From DATKDF01 sp963752045 (GTDB lineage: Bacteria; Acidobacteriota; Vicinamibacteria; Vicinamibacterales; SCN-69-37), in assembly GCA_963752045.1 (NCBI GenBank), contig CAVVWN010000011.1:62001-126000 (forward strand): a stretch of DNA of 64,000 nt, read 5' to 3'. Below are positions 1 to 11,073 of the stretch, piece after piece. The position numbers and the translations under genes are program-made. Each line of letters opens with the position of its first letter. Within the stretch, counting starts at the first letter, position 1. The notes beneath the pieces are model-generated. The model did no database searches. It was not told the DNA's origin and saw only the letters and a list, made by a program, of their open reading frames with translations.

Positions 1-196
1 ACGAGAGGTCTTCGACGTGGCCATCGCCGGCCTCGAACCTCGCGGCCGCGTCCGCGTCACCGTTCACCACGAAGACGGCAGCTCGCGCGGATTCGACGCG
101 ACCTCCCGCATCGACACACCGGAGGAGCTCTCGGCCTACCGCCACGGCGGCATCCTGCCGTACGTGCTGCGACGCCTCGCTTCGCACCGACCATAG
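1..196 (+). CDS. acnA: Aconitate hydratase (AcnA type), C-terminal end only
   Basis: This is the last 64 codons of a gene that begins outside the window; the frame opens at base 2 and stops with TAG at 194-196. The residues RIDTPEEL followed by YRHGGILPYVLRRLA are the typical ending of the AcnA/IRP-type aconitase, the TCA-cycle enzyme that converts citrate to isocitrate with a 4Fe-4S cluster. The catalytic cysteines lie outside the window and cannot be checked. A second, differently built aconitase-family gene lies at 26.8 kb. The family call rests on this tail alone. Confidence 0.75.
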   Translation, partial: REVFDVAIAGLEPRGRVRVTVHHEDGSSRGFDATSRIDTPEELSAYRHGGILPYVLRRLASHRP

Positions 197-200
197 AGAG

Positions 201-691
201 CATGGAGGACGGTTGACCGTGGAGGCAGTTGAGATAGTCGAGGGTTGGAGGTGTCGATCTGGCAACCGCGGGGGACGTTGAGGAACTCGAGGACTTGTCC
301 TGCTGACCGGGGCGGGCGCCGATCGCAGTTCAGGTCACCGGGGCCGCGGGCGGAGCCCGCGGGGCCACGGCCCTCGCTGGCCTGACCCCGGGCGCCGACG
401 AGCCACCCGGGCCATAACCTTGCGCACGGACTCCGGGTGGCTCGTCGGCGCCCGGGGTCAGGCCAGCGGGCCCCGGTGACCTCGAATCACGTGAGAACAC
501 TGTTGCCGCCACGGCGTTTGCGCACGGGGGCCAGAGTCGCCCCCCGGCAGGCGGCGCCCTCGCGTCGGCCGCAATGGTCTGGGGGGCGGCCTCCATTGCC
601 TCCACGGTCTCCAAGGTGATCCTGTCGGCATACTCAACTGCCTCCACGTCCTCCACGGTGGCCGTCAACTCCATGCCCTTCACGGTTCCGA
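201..691. repeat. Composite palindrome/array element A
   Basis: This fills the whole gap between the aconitase tail and queG. From left to right it holds GTGGAGG-type units (201-300), an outer palindrome arm (332-345), a mini-hairpin GCGGGC-GGA-GCCCGC (346-360), a perfect 35-bp inverted repeat (376-410 against 433-467, loop 22 nt), the second outer arm (469-482), and CTCCACG-type units (592-690). The two flanking arrays are themselves inverted: GTGGAGGCAGTTGAG at 219-233 recurs as its exact complement at 633-647. Related elements are at 26.4, 35.2 and 40.2 kb. No credible gene lies here. Confidence 0.85.
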
Positions 692-692
692 G

Positions 693-1757
693 GTGCGAAT
701 GCTGACGGCTGCAGCGGTCAAGGAGCACGCCTCCAAGGTTGGCTTCGACCTGTGTGGGATTGCCGCGGCCGAGCGTCATCCGAAGCTCGCGCGGCTTGCC
801 GAGTGGTACGCGGCGGGCGAGGCGGGCGAGATGCGCTACCTGGCCGATCCTCGCGGCGAGCGTGCCGACCCGCGCGTCGTGCTGCCGACGGCGCGGTCGG
901 TCATCTCGCTCGCCGTGCTCTACGACACCGGGCAGCCCCTGTCGACCGAGGCGGCGCGAGGCGGCCGTGTCGCCATCGCGCGGTACGCCTGGGGCGACGA
1001 CTACCACGAGGTGCTGCGTGCGCGGCTGCGTCGGCTGCTGCAGTGGATGAGCGAAGAGGCGGGTCCGGGTCTCGAGGCGATGTCGTCGGTCGACGATGGT
1101 CCCGTGCAGGAACGGGTGTTCGCCGAAGCGGCCGGCCTCGGGTGGATCGGAAAGAACACCTGCCTCATCAACCCGCGCCTCGGCTCGTGGCTGTTCCTGG
1201 CCGAGATTCTCACCAATGTCGAGCTCGAGGTCGACACGCCCGGCCTGGACCAGTGCGGCGCCTGCACGCGGTGCCTCGACGCGTGCCCCACGGGCGCGAT
1301 TGTCGAGCCGTATCGGGTGGACGCGCGACGATGTCTGTCGTATCTCACGATTGAAGTCCGCGGTGGCGTCGACGAGGCCTGGCGTGAGGCCATCACCGAT
1401 CGCGTGTTCGGCTGTGACATCTGCCAGGACGTGTGTCCCTGGAACGCGCGATCGCCCGAGAGCGGCGATGCGGCCTGGCAGGCGCGACCCGGCCTGGCTT
1501 TTCCGCGGCTCATCGATCTCTGTCGGCTGACTGACGACGCCTGGCGGGAGTTGCTTCGCGCGAGCGCGCTGCGGCGGGCCGGTCTCGCGCGGCTGCGCCG
1601 CTCGCTGGCCTACGCGGCCGCGAGCCGCCCGGCCCCCGAGGCGGCCGACGCCCTCGATGCGCTGGCCCGCCATCCGTCGGCCTCGTCTCCCGTCATGGCC
1701 GACGCCCTGAGCTGGGCCCGCCGCGCGAACAACGGAAATGTTCGCGGCACCACCTGA
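693..1757 (+). CDS. queG: Epoxyqueuosine reductase QueG
   Basis: QueG reduces epoxyqueuosine to queuosine in tRNA, the last step of queuosine synthesis, using cobalamin and two 4Fe-4S clusters in the cytoplasm. The 354-residue protein has the expected family length. It carries both ferredoxin-like cysteine clusters, CGACTRCLDACPTGAI near residue 190 and CDICQDVCPWN near residue 240, and the N-terminal domain with GIAAAERHPKLARLAEW typical of the family. The start is GTG at 693 or ATG at 699, two codons later. It stands alone, behind repeat element A and ahead of the YqgE gene, with a HEAT-like tail at the C-terminus. Confidence 0.93.
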   Translation: MRMLTAAAVKEHASKVGFDLCGIAAAERHPKLARLAEWYAAGEAGEMRYLADPRGERADPRVVLPTARSVISLAVLYDTGQPLSTEAARGGRVAIARYAWGDDYHEVLRARLRRLLQWMSEEAGPGLEAMSSVDDGPVQERVFAEAAGLGWIGKNTCLINPRLGSWLFLAEILTNVELEVDTPGLDQCGACTRCLDACPTGAIVEPYRVDARRCLSYLTIEVRGGVDEAWREAITDRVFGCDICQDVCPWNARSPESGDAAWQARPGLAFPRLIDLCRLTDDAWRELLRASALRRAGLARLRRSLAYAAASRPAPEAADALDALARHPSASSPVMADALSWARRANNGNVRGTT

Positions 1758-1807
1758 CGCACCCGTCGCACCCCGTCGCCCCCGTTCGCACCCTTGATCG
1801 GTGTTGG

Positions 1808-1813
1808 TAATAT
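1808..1813 (+). promoter_or_regulatory. Possible -10 box TAATAT ahead of the YqgE gene
   Basis: TAATAT stands out in very GC-rich sequence and ends 6 nt before the ATG at 1820. No Shine-Dalgarno sequence lies between. If it is a -10 element the transcript would be leaderless or nearly so. No clear -35 box is visible. Confidence 0.4.
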
Positions 1814-1819
1814 CTCCCC

Positions 1820-2368
1820 ATGTCCCTTGCTCCCGCGCTGCTGCTGTCGATGCCGCAGCTGACCGATCCGAACTTCGCGCGCTCGGTGATCCTGTTGTGC
1901 GAGCACGCGCCGGAGGGCGCCTTTGGCCTGGTGGTCAACCGTCCGTCTGAGCTCTCGGCCGCCGAGGCGGTGCAGCTCGAGCCGCCGGTCGGGCCGGCCA
2001 ACGATCTGCCGCTGCACATCGGCGGCCCGGTCGAGCCCGAGCGGGGGTGGATTCTCACGTCGCAGGTACCGGAGGCCGTCGAGAGCCGCTCGCTCGGCGC
2101 GGGGCTCTATCTATCGGCATCGCCGCTGCTCCTGCGTCGCGTGCTCACGTCGAGGCCGATGCCGCGCCGCACGCAGGTCTTTGCCGGCTATGCCGGCTGG
2201 GGTCCCGGCCAGCTCGACGAGGAGCTCGAGCAGTCGGCGTGGCTCGTCATGCCGGTCGAGCTCGATCTGATTTTCGAGATTCCATCTTCGGCCGCCTGGG
2301 AGATGGCCATCCGCCGCCTCGGCGCCGACCCGCACATGCTCCAGATGGGGCACGGCGGCGTGCACTGA
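1820..2368 (+). CDS. YqgE/AlgH family protein (UPF0301)
   Basis: This 182-residue cytoplasmic protein matches the YqgE/AlgH family over its full length: LLLSMPQLTDPNFARSVILL at the start, the GLVVNRPSE segment, HIGGPVEPERGWILT in the middle, and VFAGYAGWGPGQLDEEL in the C-terminal half. The molecular function of the family is not settled; AlgH was once proposed as a regulator. It sits 20 nt ahead of the ligase gene and may be cotranscribed with it. The ATG at 1820 is the only start that preserves the conserved N-terminus. Confidence 0.9.
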   Translation: MSLAPALLLSMPQLTDPNFARSVILLCEHAPEGAFGLVVNRPSELSAAEAVQLEPPVGPANDLPLHIGGPVEPERGWILTSQVPEAVESRSLGAGLYLSASPLLLRRVLTSRPMPRRTQVFAGYAGWGPGQLDEELEQSAWLVMPVELDLIFEIPSSAAWEMAIRRLGADPHMLQMGHGGVH

Positions 2369-2388
2369 GTCCTCGCGCGGCCTCACCG

Positions 2389-3865
2389 ATGTTCTGGACC
2401 CGGCGGCTGGATGACCCGGATCGACCTGCCCTGGTCGACGCGCGCGGGGTCGTGCGCTACGGGGATCTCGACGACCTGATCTCACGGGCGTCGGCGGCCC
2501 TCCTCGACGGCGCGGCGGACCTGGCCGAGAGCCGCGTCGCGTTTCTGATTCCGCCCGGCCGCGAGTACGTGGCGACACTCGTCGGCACCTGGCGGGCCGG
2601 CGGCGTCGCCGTGCCGCTCGCCCTGTCGCACCCGACGGCCGAGCTCGACTACGTGATTCGCGACTCGGGGGCGTCGGTCGTCGTCGCCGACGAGGCGTCG
2701 GCCGAACGCGTGGCGCCGATCGCGGTATCGGTCGGGGCCCGGCTCGTCACGACGGGAGACCTTCTTGCAGCGACTCCGGCGCCCGGCCTGTCGATTCCGG
2801 CCGCCCGCCGCGCCATGATGGTCTACACGAGCGGCACGACAGGCAGGCCCAAGGGCGTCGTGACCACGCGCGCCAACATCGATGCGCAGGTGCAATCGCT
2901 CGTCGACGCGTGGGGCTGGACGAAGGACGATCGTGCGCTGCTCGTCCTGCCGCTGCATCACGTTCACGGCATCATCAACGTGCTGTGCTCGGCCCTCCAG
3001 GCCGGCGCCATTTGCGAAATGCTCCCCGAGATTCGACGCGGCGGCGGCCTGGTCGCGCCTCGCCTCGGGCGAGATCACGCTCTTCACGGCTGTTCCGACC
3101 ATCTACTACCGGCTGATTCAGCAGTGGGACGCCGAGCCGGAGCTGCGGGCGGCGAGGTCGGCCGGCGTTCGGGGGCTTCGGCTCATGATGTCGGGCTCGG
3201 CGGCTTTGCCGGTGTCGACGCTCGAGCGATGGCGTGCGATCAGCGGCCACGTGCTGCTCGAGCGGTACGGCATGACGGAGATCGGCATGGCGTTGTCGAA
3301 TCCGCTCGTGGGAGAGCGGAGGCCCGGCTACGTCGGCCTGCCGCTGCCGGGCGTCGAGGTTCGCCTCGTCGGCGAGTCGGGCGCAGTCGTGCCGGCCGGC
3401 GCCGTTGGCGAGGTCGAGGTGCGCGGCCCGGGTGTCTTTCGCGAGTACTGGCGCCGGCCCGACGCGACAGCCGAGGCCTTCGGGGACGGCTGGTTCCGGA
3501 CCGGTGACACGGCCGTCGTCGAGAACGGTTCGTATCGACTGCTCGGCCGGACGAGCGTGGACATCCTCAAGACCGGCGGCTTCAAGGTCTCCGCGCTCGA
3601 GATCGAGGATGTGCTTCGTCAGTATCCCGCGATTGCCGACTGTGCGGTGGTCGGCGTCGACGACCCGGAATGGGGGCAGCGGGTGTGCGCGGCGATCGAA
3701 TCAGGCTCGGCCCCGGGCGCCGACCTGGGGGAGTTGCACGCGTGGCTCGCCGCCAGACTGGCGCCGTACAAGCGCCCGCGCGACATTCGCGTCGTGGAGG
3801 CGCTGCCCCGCAACGCCATGGGGAAAGTCGTCAAGCCTGAGGTGGCACGCCTGTTTCGACCGTAG
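2389..3865 (+). CDS. MatB/ACSF3-like acyl-CoA ligase, one frameshift
   Basis: An AMP-forming acyl-CoA ligase that would adenylate a carboxylic acid and transfer it to CoA. The AMP-binding motif YTSGTTGRPKG is near residue 145, and LPLHHVHGIIN resembles the malonyl-CoA ligase branch (MatB/ACSF3). The C-terminal half has TAVPTIYYRL, ERYGMTEIGMALSNP, GWFRTGDTA and the lysine motif RNAMGKVVKPE. The two halves are in different frames; the change lies in the CTCCCCGAG stretch at about 3021-3029, where one extra base splits EMLP from RFDA. Both halves are well conserved, so a sequence error is more likely than a dead gene. A MatC-like carrier lies 3 kb downstream, which fits malonate use. Confidence 0.82.
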
Positions 3866-3904
3866 CGCGCCCGGCACCAGCGCAGATGGCGCCCATGCCG
3901 CACC

Positions 3905-3910
3905 TATAAT
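3905..3910 (+). promoter_or_regulatory. Perfect -10 box TATAAT ahead of the kinase fusion
   Basis: A consensus TATAAT lies in the gap after the ligase gene and 28 nt before the ATG at 3939. An in-frame ATG at 3909 overlaps this hexamer, which argues that 3939 is the true start. No clear -35 box is seen. Confidence 0.5.
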
Positions 3911-3938
3911 GGGCGACGGGCGCACCCGAGACACCGCC

Positions 3939-6956
<3,018 letters not shown>

Positions 6957-7001
6957 GCGGTCGGCGCGGCGCCCACGTGAATCCGTGAGACACTCCGCCC
7001 C

Positions 7002-8249
7002 GTGAATCCGGCCGTCGCCTCCCTCGTCGCGCTCATCGTCGCCATCGTGCTGTCGATGGTGACCCGCATCAACGTCGGTCTGGTCGGGCTGGTGATGGCG
7101 TGGCTCGTCGGCGCGTTCGTGGCAGGGCTTCCGGCCAGCACCATCATCGGCGGGTTCCCGACGTCGCTGTTCCTGACGCTGACGGGCATGACGCTGCTCT
7201 TTGCGGCGGCCGAGTCGAACGGCACGATCGAGCGGCTGGCCCGGCGCGCCGTCGCGCTCGCGCGTGGCGACGCGAAGTTCGTGCCGGTGTTCTTCTTTGC
7301 CGTCGCGTGCGTGCTGTCGGCCGTTGGCCCCGGTGCGGTCTCGAGCGTCGCGCTCGTCGTGCCGCTGGCGATGGCCATCGGGCGGCAGCTGCGGGTGCCG
7401 GCGATGCTCACCGCGCTCGTTGTCGCCAACGGCGCCAATGCGGGCAACCTCTCGCCAATCAGCGCCGTCGGCGTCATCGCGAACTCGCGTATGACCGAGG
7501 CTGGCCTCGGCGGGCACGAGTGGCTGGTGATGACGGCGAACCTCCTGGCGAGCGCGATCGTTGCCGCCGCGGCCTACGTCTGGCTCGGCGGCTGGCGGCT
7601 GCCTCGTACCGAGGCGAGCCTGGCCTCGGCGGAAGAAACGGCTTTCAGCCGATCGCATCGCCTCACGCTCGTGGTGGTGGCTGCCTGGATCGCCGGGGTT
7701 CTGTTCTTCCAGCTCCCGCTCGGTCTGAGCGCGTTTGCCGGCGCCGTGCTGCTGGTGGCGGCGGGCGCCGCCGACGAGACGGCGTCGATGAGGCGCACGC
7801 CATGGGGCATCATCCTGATGGTCTGCGGCATGACGACGCTCGTGGCGCTGCTCGAGGAGACGGGCGGCATGGACCTCTTCACGGCGCTCCTCTCGAGCGT
7901 GGCGACGCCCGGGACCATCAACGGCGTCATCGCATTCGTCACCGGCGCGATCTCGCTCTACAGCAGCACCTCCGGCGTCGTGCTTCCGGCCTTTCTCCCG
8001 ACCGTTCCGGGCATCGTCGAGCAGCTCGGCGGGGGAGATCCGCTGGCCATAGCGCTCAGCATCAACGTCGGGTCGTCGCTCGTGGACGTCTCGCCGCTCT
8101 CGACCATTGGCGCGCTCTGCGTTGCGGCCGTGGCCGACACGGGGCAGGGGCACGTGCTCTTCAGGCAGTTGCTGGCGTGGGGCTTGGCGATGGCGGTCGT
8201 CGGGGCGGTACTCAGCCAGCTCGGCGCGGGGATTCTGGCTGGCTGGTGA
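7002..8249 (+). CDS. MatC-like dicarboxylate carrier / SLC13-type permease
   Basis: A 415-residue inner-membrane protein made of some ten to twelve hydrophobic helices. The N-terminal part, including GGFPTSLFLTLTGMTLLFAAAESNGTIE and the glycine/asparagine-rich VVANGANAGNLSPISAVG, resembles the MatC N-terminal family of dicarboxylate carriers; the second half repeats the ion-transporter fold with LSINVGSSLVDVSPLSTIGALC. It would import a dicarboxylate such as malonate or a C4 acid, probably with sodium or protons. Together with the MatB-like ligase at 2.4-3.9 kb it suggests malonate uptake and activation, though the kinase gene lies between them. It converges with the DUF3052 gene. Confidence 0.8.
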   Translation: MNPAVASLVALIVAIVLSMVTRINVGLVGLVMAWLVGAFVAGLPASTIIGGFPTSLFLTLTGMTLLFAAAESNGTIERLARRAVALARGDAKFVPVFFFAVACVLSAVGPGAVSSVALVVPLAMAIGRQLRVPAMLTALVVANGANAGNLSPISAVGVIANSRMTEAGLGGHEWLVMTANLLASAIVAAAAYVWLGGWRLPRTEASLASAEETAFSRSHRLTLVVVAAWIAGVLFFQLPLGLSAFAGAVLLVAAGAADETASMRRTPWGIILMVCGMTTLVALLEETGGMDLFTALLSSVATPGTINGVIAFVTGAISLYSSTSGVVLPAFLPTVPGIVEQLGGGDPLAIALSINVGSSLVDVSPLSTIGALCVAAVADTGQGHVLFRQLLAWGLAMAVVGAVLSQLGAGILAGW

Positions 8250-8274
8250 GGAAAGCGTCTGGCACCCAGGCCCG

Positions 8275-8673
8275 TCAGGCCTTGGACTTCGCGCGCGCGA
8301 ACTTCAGGCCCGACCAGACGTCGTTGATGGCGCACACCTTGTAGTCCACCAGGCCGTGTGCGAGGCCCGCGGCCCGCACGACGTCTTCCGAAAGGTCGGT
8401 GCGGACGCCTGACGCCTTCTTGGGCCAGGCGATCCAGAGGCCTTTTCCCATGTTCTTCGCCACTGCGGGCATCCGGCGGTCGAGGTCGCGCCTGGACGTG
8501 ATGAACCAGACGGCAAGATCCGGCGCTGCCGCGATCCGCGTCACGACCCGAACGTCTCCTGGTAGCCCGACGAGCTCGCGCTCGAAGCGATCGGGCGCTC
8601 CGACGAGCGCGAGCCGGCTGCCCGGCGCGATGCCGAGCTTCTTCACGAGCGGCGTTCCCGAGTATCCGGCCAC
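8275..8673 (-). CDS. DUF3052 family protein
   Basis: A 132-residue soluble protein of unknown function. GYSGTPLVKKLGIAPGSRLALVGAP at the N-terminus and GLWIAWPKKASG followed by VRTDLSED and GLVDYKVCAINDVWSGLKF at the C-terminus are the marks of the DUF3052 family, which is widespread in Acidobacteriota and Actinobacteria. The start is the ATG at 8673. It is transcribed towards the MatC-like carrier, 25 nt away. Nothing in the neighbourhood indicates a role. Confidence 0.85.
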   Translation of the reverse strand: MAGYSGTPLVKKLGIAPGSRLALVGAPDRFERELVGLPGDVRVVTRIAAAPDLAVWFITSRRDLDRRMPAVAKNMGKGLWIAWPKKASGVRTDLSEDVVRAAGLAHGLVDYKVCAINDVWSGLKFARAKSKA

Positions 8674-8759
8674 GGGTCAAAGGGTAGAACGGAACTTCCC
8701 GGGCGGCAATTGGGTTGGCGCAGCGCGGCCGACTGAGGAGTTGTGGTCGGTCCCGCCGT

Positions 8760-8981
8760 TTACGGGCTGCCGACCGTCCTGCCGCCGGCGCGGGTCCAGC
8801 GGGCGTAGGCACGCCGGGCATACGCCAGGCGCTCGGCCGGCGTGGGATACCGGCGCGTGAACCACCGGACGAGCCCCAGAACCTCCTCGCGCTCCTGGGG
8901 GGTGATCGGCTGCGCGAGATAGGCTCGCGCTTCTTCGACCGAGAGCTGGCGGTTCACCTCCGCCATCATCCGCTGGTTCAT
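8760..8981 (-). CDS. Small helical protein coupled to a nucleotidyltransferase
   Basis: A 73-residue, charged, mostly helical protein that I do not recognise. It contains LSVEEARAYLAQPITPQEREEVLGLVRWF and ends in a basic stretch. Its ATG overlaps the stop codon of the nucleotidyltransferase by 4 nt (ATGA), so the two are translationally coupled. Partner genes this small beside DUF6036/AbiEii-like nucleotidyltransferases can be toxin-antitoxin components, but here that is only inference from gene order and size. Confidence 0.6.
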   Translation of the reverse strand: MNQRMMAEVNRQLSVEEARAYLAQPITPQEREEVLGLVRWFTRRYPTPAERLAYARRAYARWTRAGGRTVGSP

Positions 8982-9448
8982 GACTCGCCCCTCAGGATCC
9001 GCAGAAGCCTGATGTCTTCGACGTCTTTCGGTCGATTCGCGAACCGCTTGGTCAGAATCAGATCATCGATCGACGGCACGTGGACGTCTGCACCGCGTTC
9101 GAGCGCGATGGCCTGCCGCCGCGTCCAGACGTCGTCGAACGAGACGTTCACGCCATCGACCGTCGGCACGACGCGCGCCACGAGCACGTCGACGTGCTCG
9201 TCGTTCTGTAACACGTAGCGGCCACGGCGCCTGGCGGCTTCGGGATCGAACGTGGGCGTCAGCTCGACACTCGCTGCCGCCTGGTTGAAGGCCTCGATGT
9301 CGTCGATCGCAATCCAGAAGTCGTAGTCCGCGGTCAGCACCGGCAGTCCGAGGAGCACGAGTGCTCGACGGCCGATGAGCAACGCTCGTGCACCAGACGA
9401 GCGGATCGCCTGAAAGAACGCCAGTTCGTCGAAGTCGCCCCCGCGCAC
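8978..9448 (-). CDS. Nucleotidyltransferase-fold protein (DUF6036/AbiEii-like)
   Basis: A 156-residue protein with a minimal nucleotidyltransferase core: GRRALVLLGLPVLTADYDFWI carries the Gly-rich helix and the D-x-D pair near residues 40-45, and EHVDVLVARVV may supply the third acidic residue. The C-terminal VPSIDDLILTKRFANRPKDVEDI is the helix found in many AbiEii and DUF6036 proteins. Such proteins act as toxins, or as uncharacterised nucleotidyltransferases, in two-gene modules. The start is GTG at 9448, 6 nt after a perfect TATAAT. It is the first gene of a two-gene operon with the 73-residue protein. Confidence 0.72.
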   Translation of the reverse strand: MRGGDFDELAFFQAIRSSGARALLIGRRALVLLGLPVLTADYDFWIAIDDIEAFNQAAASVELTPTFDPEAARRRGRYVLQNDEHVDVLVARVVPTVDGVNVSFDDVWTRRQAIALERGADVHVPSIDDLILTKRFANRPKDVEDIRLLRILRGES

Positions 9449-9467
9449 GCCCCGATTATACGGGGCG
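9448..9467 (-). promoter_or_regulatory. TATAAT -10 box held in a 7-bp palindrome
   Basis: On the minus strand CGCCCCG-TATAAT-CGGGGCG puts a perfect -10 hexamer in the loop of a 7-bp inverted repeat, directly next to the GTG start of the nucleotidyltransferase. The transcript would be leaderless, and the palindrome could serve as an operator for autoregulation. No -35 consensus is visible. Confidence 0.5.
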
Positions 9468-9526
9468 AGCCTCGTAGGCGCTCTCGCGGAAGTTGGCCTG
9501 CGCCAGGCGCGAGGCCCGGCAGCCCG

Positions 9527-10276
9527 CTACGAGCACCCGGGCAGGCTGCCGTCGGCGGTGAACGTGATCTCGACCGGTCCCTTGAATCGCCCTTCCTGCG
9601 TGTTGCGAACCTTGCCCTGGTTGACGCGGAACAGCCAGAACCCGGCAAGCGCGTCATCATCGGCGGTGATCGTCCAGGTACAGCCGCTGCGGCTGGCGGT
9701 CGCCCAGTCCGTCCCGACGTAGTACTCCGGGTCCCAATAGAGTGACCACCGGATGTCCGAAGTCGGGTCCGGATCAGGGAAGCCGATCAGCATCTTGATC
9801 GGCACGCCTGTTTGACCATCGGCCATGGCGGCCAGGCCTCCTTCGAGGTTGTAGCCGGCCCAGACGTAGGCGTTTTCGCCAATCCCCGGTTCGGTGTACA
9901 CGATCAGGCCGCCGTCCGGGACGTTTGCCACGCACTTCGGGTTGCAGTCCGGAAAGGCCCACGTGTCGAAGTCCGGAATCCGGACCACGTGCGCGCGGTC
10001 GAGCGCGGGGTCGGCGCTGACCCTGAGCAGAAAGTCGCCGTTCTCGCCGAGCCATGCCGTCACGCCGGGCTCGCCGTGGATGTAGTTGCCTTGCCCATCG
10101 GCACAGATCACGTCCGGCAGCGGGTCGGCGGCGTCCGTGCAGCGGATGACAGCGGTGCCGGTGACCGGCTCGGGAGCCGGCGGCTTGTTCTTGCCCTTCT
10201 GGGCGAGCGGCCCGGCCGTCGCGAGCGCGAGGCTCGCCAGGACGAAGAACGTAAGGTGAACGGTTCGAACGCGCAT
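9527..10276 (-). CDS. Secreted protein of unknown function
   Basis: A 249-residue protein with a clear signal peptide: MRVRTVHL, a hydrophobic stretch FFVLASLALATAGPLA, then a mature part starting near QKGKNKPPAPEP. The mature domain has paired cysteines (for example IRCTDAADPLPDVICADGQG and FPDCNPKCVANV) that suggest disulfides, and many aromatic residues. I recognise no family. ATG at 10276 is chosen because it begins the signal peptide; the open frame extends further upstream without homology. It diverges from the sigma-factor gene about 130 nt away. Confidence 0.7.
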   Translation of the reverse strand: MRVRTVHLTFFVLASLALATAGPLAQKGKNKPPAPEPVTGTAVIRCTDAADPLPDVICADGQGNYIHGEPGVTAWLGENGDFLLRVSADPALDRAHVVRIPDFDTWAFPDCNPKCVANVPDGGLIVYTEPGIGENAYVWAGYNLEGGLAAMADGQTGVPIKMLIGFPDPDPTSDIRWSLYWDPEYYVGTDWATASRSGCTWTITADDDALAGFWLFRVNQGKVRNTQEGRFKGPVEITFTADGSLPGCS

Positions 10277-10387
10277 GAGTCCCCCTGTTCGCCCAGGTCG
10301 TCCGGACTCGCCGGCCGAGTTGAACGCCTGGAATCCGGTTGCAGAGGGGGAAACACGCGGCGGGGTGGAATCGCACAGCGCCGGCGG

Positions 10388-10393
10388 TATCAT
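10388..10393 (+). promoter_or_regulatory. Possible -10 box TATCAT ahead of the sigma-factor gene
   Basis: TATCAT lies 15 nt before the ATG at 10409. A nearer ATG at 10392 overlaps the hexamer but is out of frame. The leader would be very short. Confidence 0.35.
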
Positions 10394-10408
10394 GGCGGCA
10401 CCCCAGCG

Positions 10409-11002
10409 ATGACGAGTCCGGCCGATTCGACGCCCGAGCCCGACGACACGAGCGACCTGCTCGACCGCGCCCGCGCGGGCGACGAGGCTGCGCTCAACCA
10501 GCTCTTCGAGCGGCACGTGCCCATCCTGCGGCGCTGGGCCTCGGGGCGCCTGCCGCGCTGGGCGCGCGACATTGCCGACACTACCGACATCGTCCACGAC
10601 ACCGTCGTCGTCACTCTGAAGCACCTTGATGGCTTCGAGAACCGGGGCGACGGTGCCCTCGGCGCCTACCTGCGCCAGGCCGTGATGAACCGCATCCGGA
10701 ACGAGTTCCGGAAGCTCGCGGCCCGAGGCGCCCACGGCACGCTCGACTCGGGTATTCCAGACGACGCGACGTCGCCGCTCGAGGCGGCGATGGCGAACGA
10801 GACGCTCGAGAAGTACGAACGCGGCTTGACGAAGCTCAAGCCGGAGGAGCGCGAGGCGGTCGTCTCGCGCCTGGAGTTCGGCCTGAGCTACCAGGAGATT
10901 GCCGACGCGCTCGGCAAGCCAAGCGCGAACGCCGCGCGCATGACCGTCGTCCGCGCGCTCGCGCGCCTCGCCGACGAAATGCGGCTTGCGAAATCCGGCT
11001 GA
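10409..11002 (+). CDS. ECF-type RNA polymerase sigma factor
   Basis: A 197-residue sigma-70 family protein. Region 2 is visible in LLDRARAGDEAALNQLFERH and the following DIADTTDIVHDTVVVTLKHLDGF (about 20-85), and region 4 in YERGLTKLKPEEREAVVSRLEFG with the helix-turn-helix LSYQEIADALGKPSANAARM (about 135-180). It would direct RNA polymerase to a dedicated set of promoters. It lies 71 nt ahead of a Ser/Thr kinase with a TPR tail in the same direction, a pairing seen repeatedly in Acidobacteriota and Planctomycetes, which suggests that the kinase signals to the sigma factor. No anti-sigma gene is adjacent. Confidence 0.88.
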   Translation: MTSPADSTPEPDDTSDLLDRARAGDEAALNQLFERHVPILRRWASGRLPRWARDIADTTDIVHDTVVVTLKHLDGFENRGDGALGAYLRQAVMNRIRNEFRKLAARGAHGTLDSGIPDDATSPLEAAMANETLEKYERGLTKLKPEEREAVVSRLEFGLSYQEIADALGKPSANAARMTVVRALARLADEMRLAKSG

Positions 11003-11073
11003 GCGCTCGAGGGCCTGTGCGGTTTGGGCCGCTCGCGTGTTTGGGAGTGCGATGAAGGCCTCCCGGTTCGCTC

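Noticed and set aside
9448..9467. The palindrome with TATAAT as a terminator of an upstream gene.
   Set aside because: The stem is only 7 bp, no T-run follows, and its position right at the GTG start fits a promoter or operator better.
10261..10276. GGTTCGAAC resembles a tRNA T-loop.
   Set aside because: No acceptor, D or anticodon arm can be drawn around it, and it lies across the start of a signal-peptide gene. No tRNA was found anywhere in the window.
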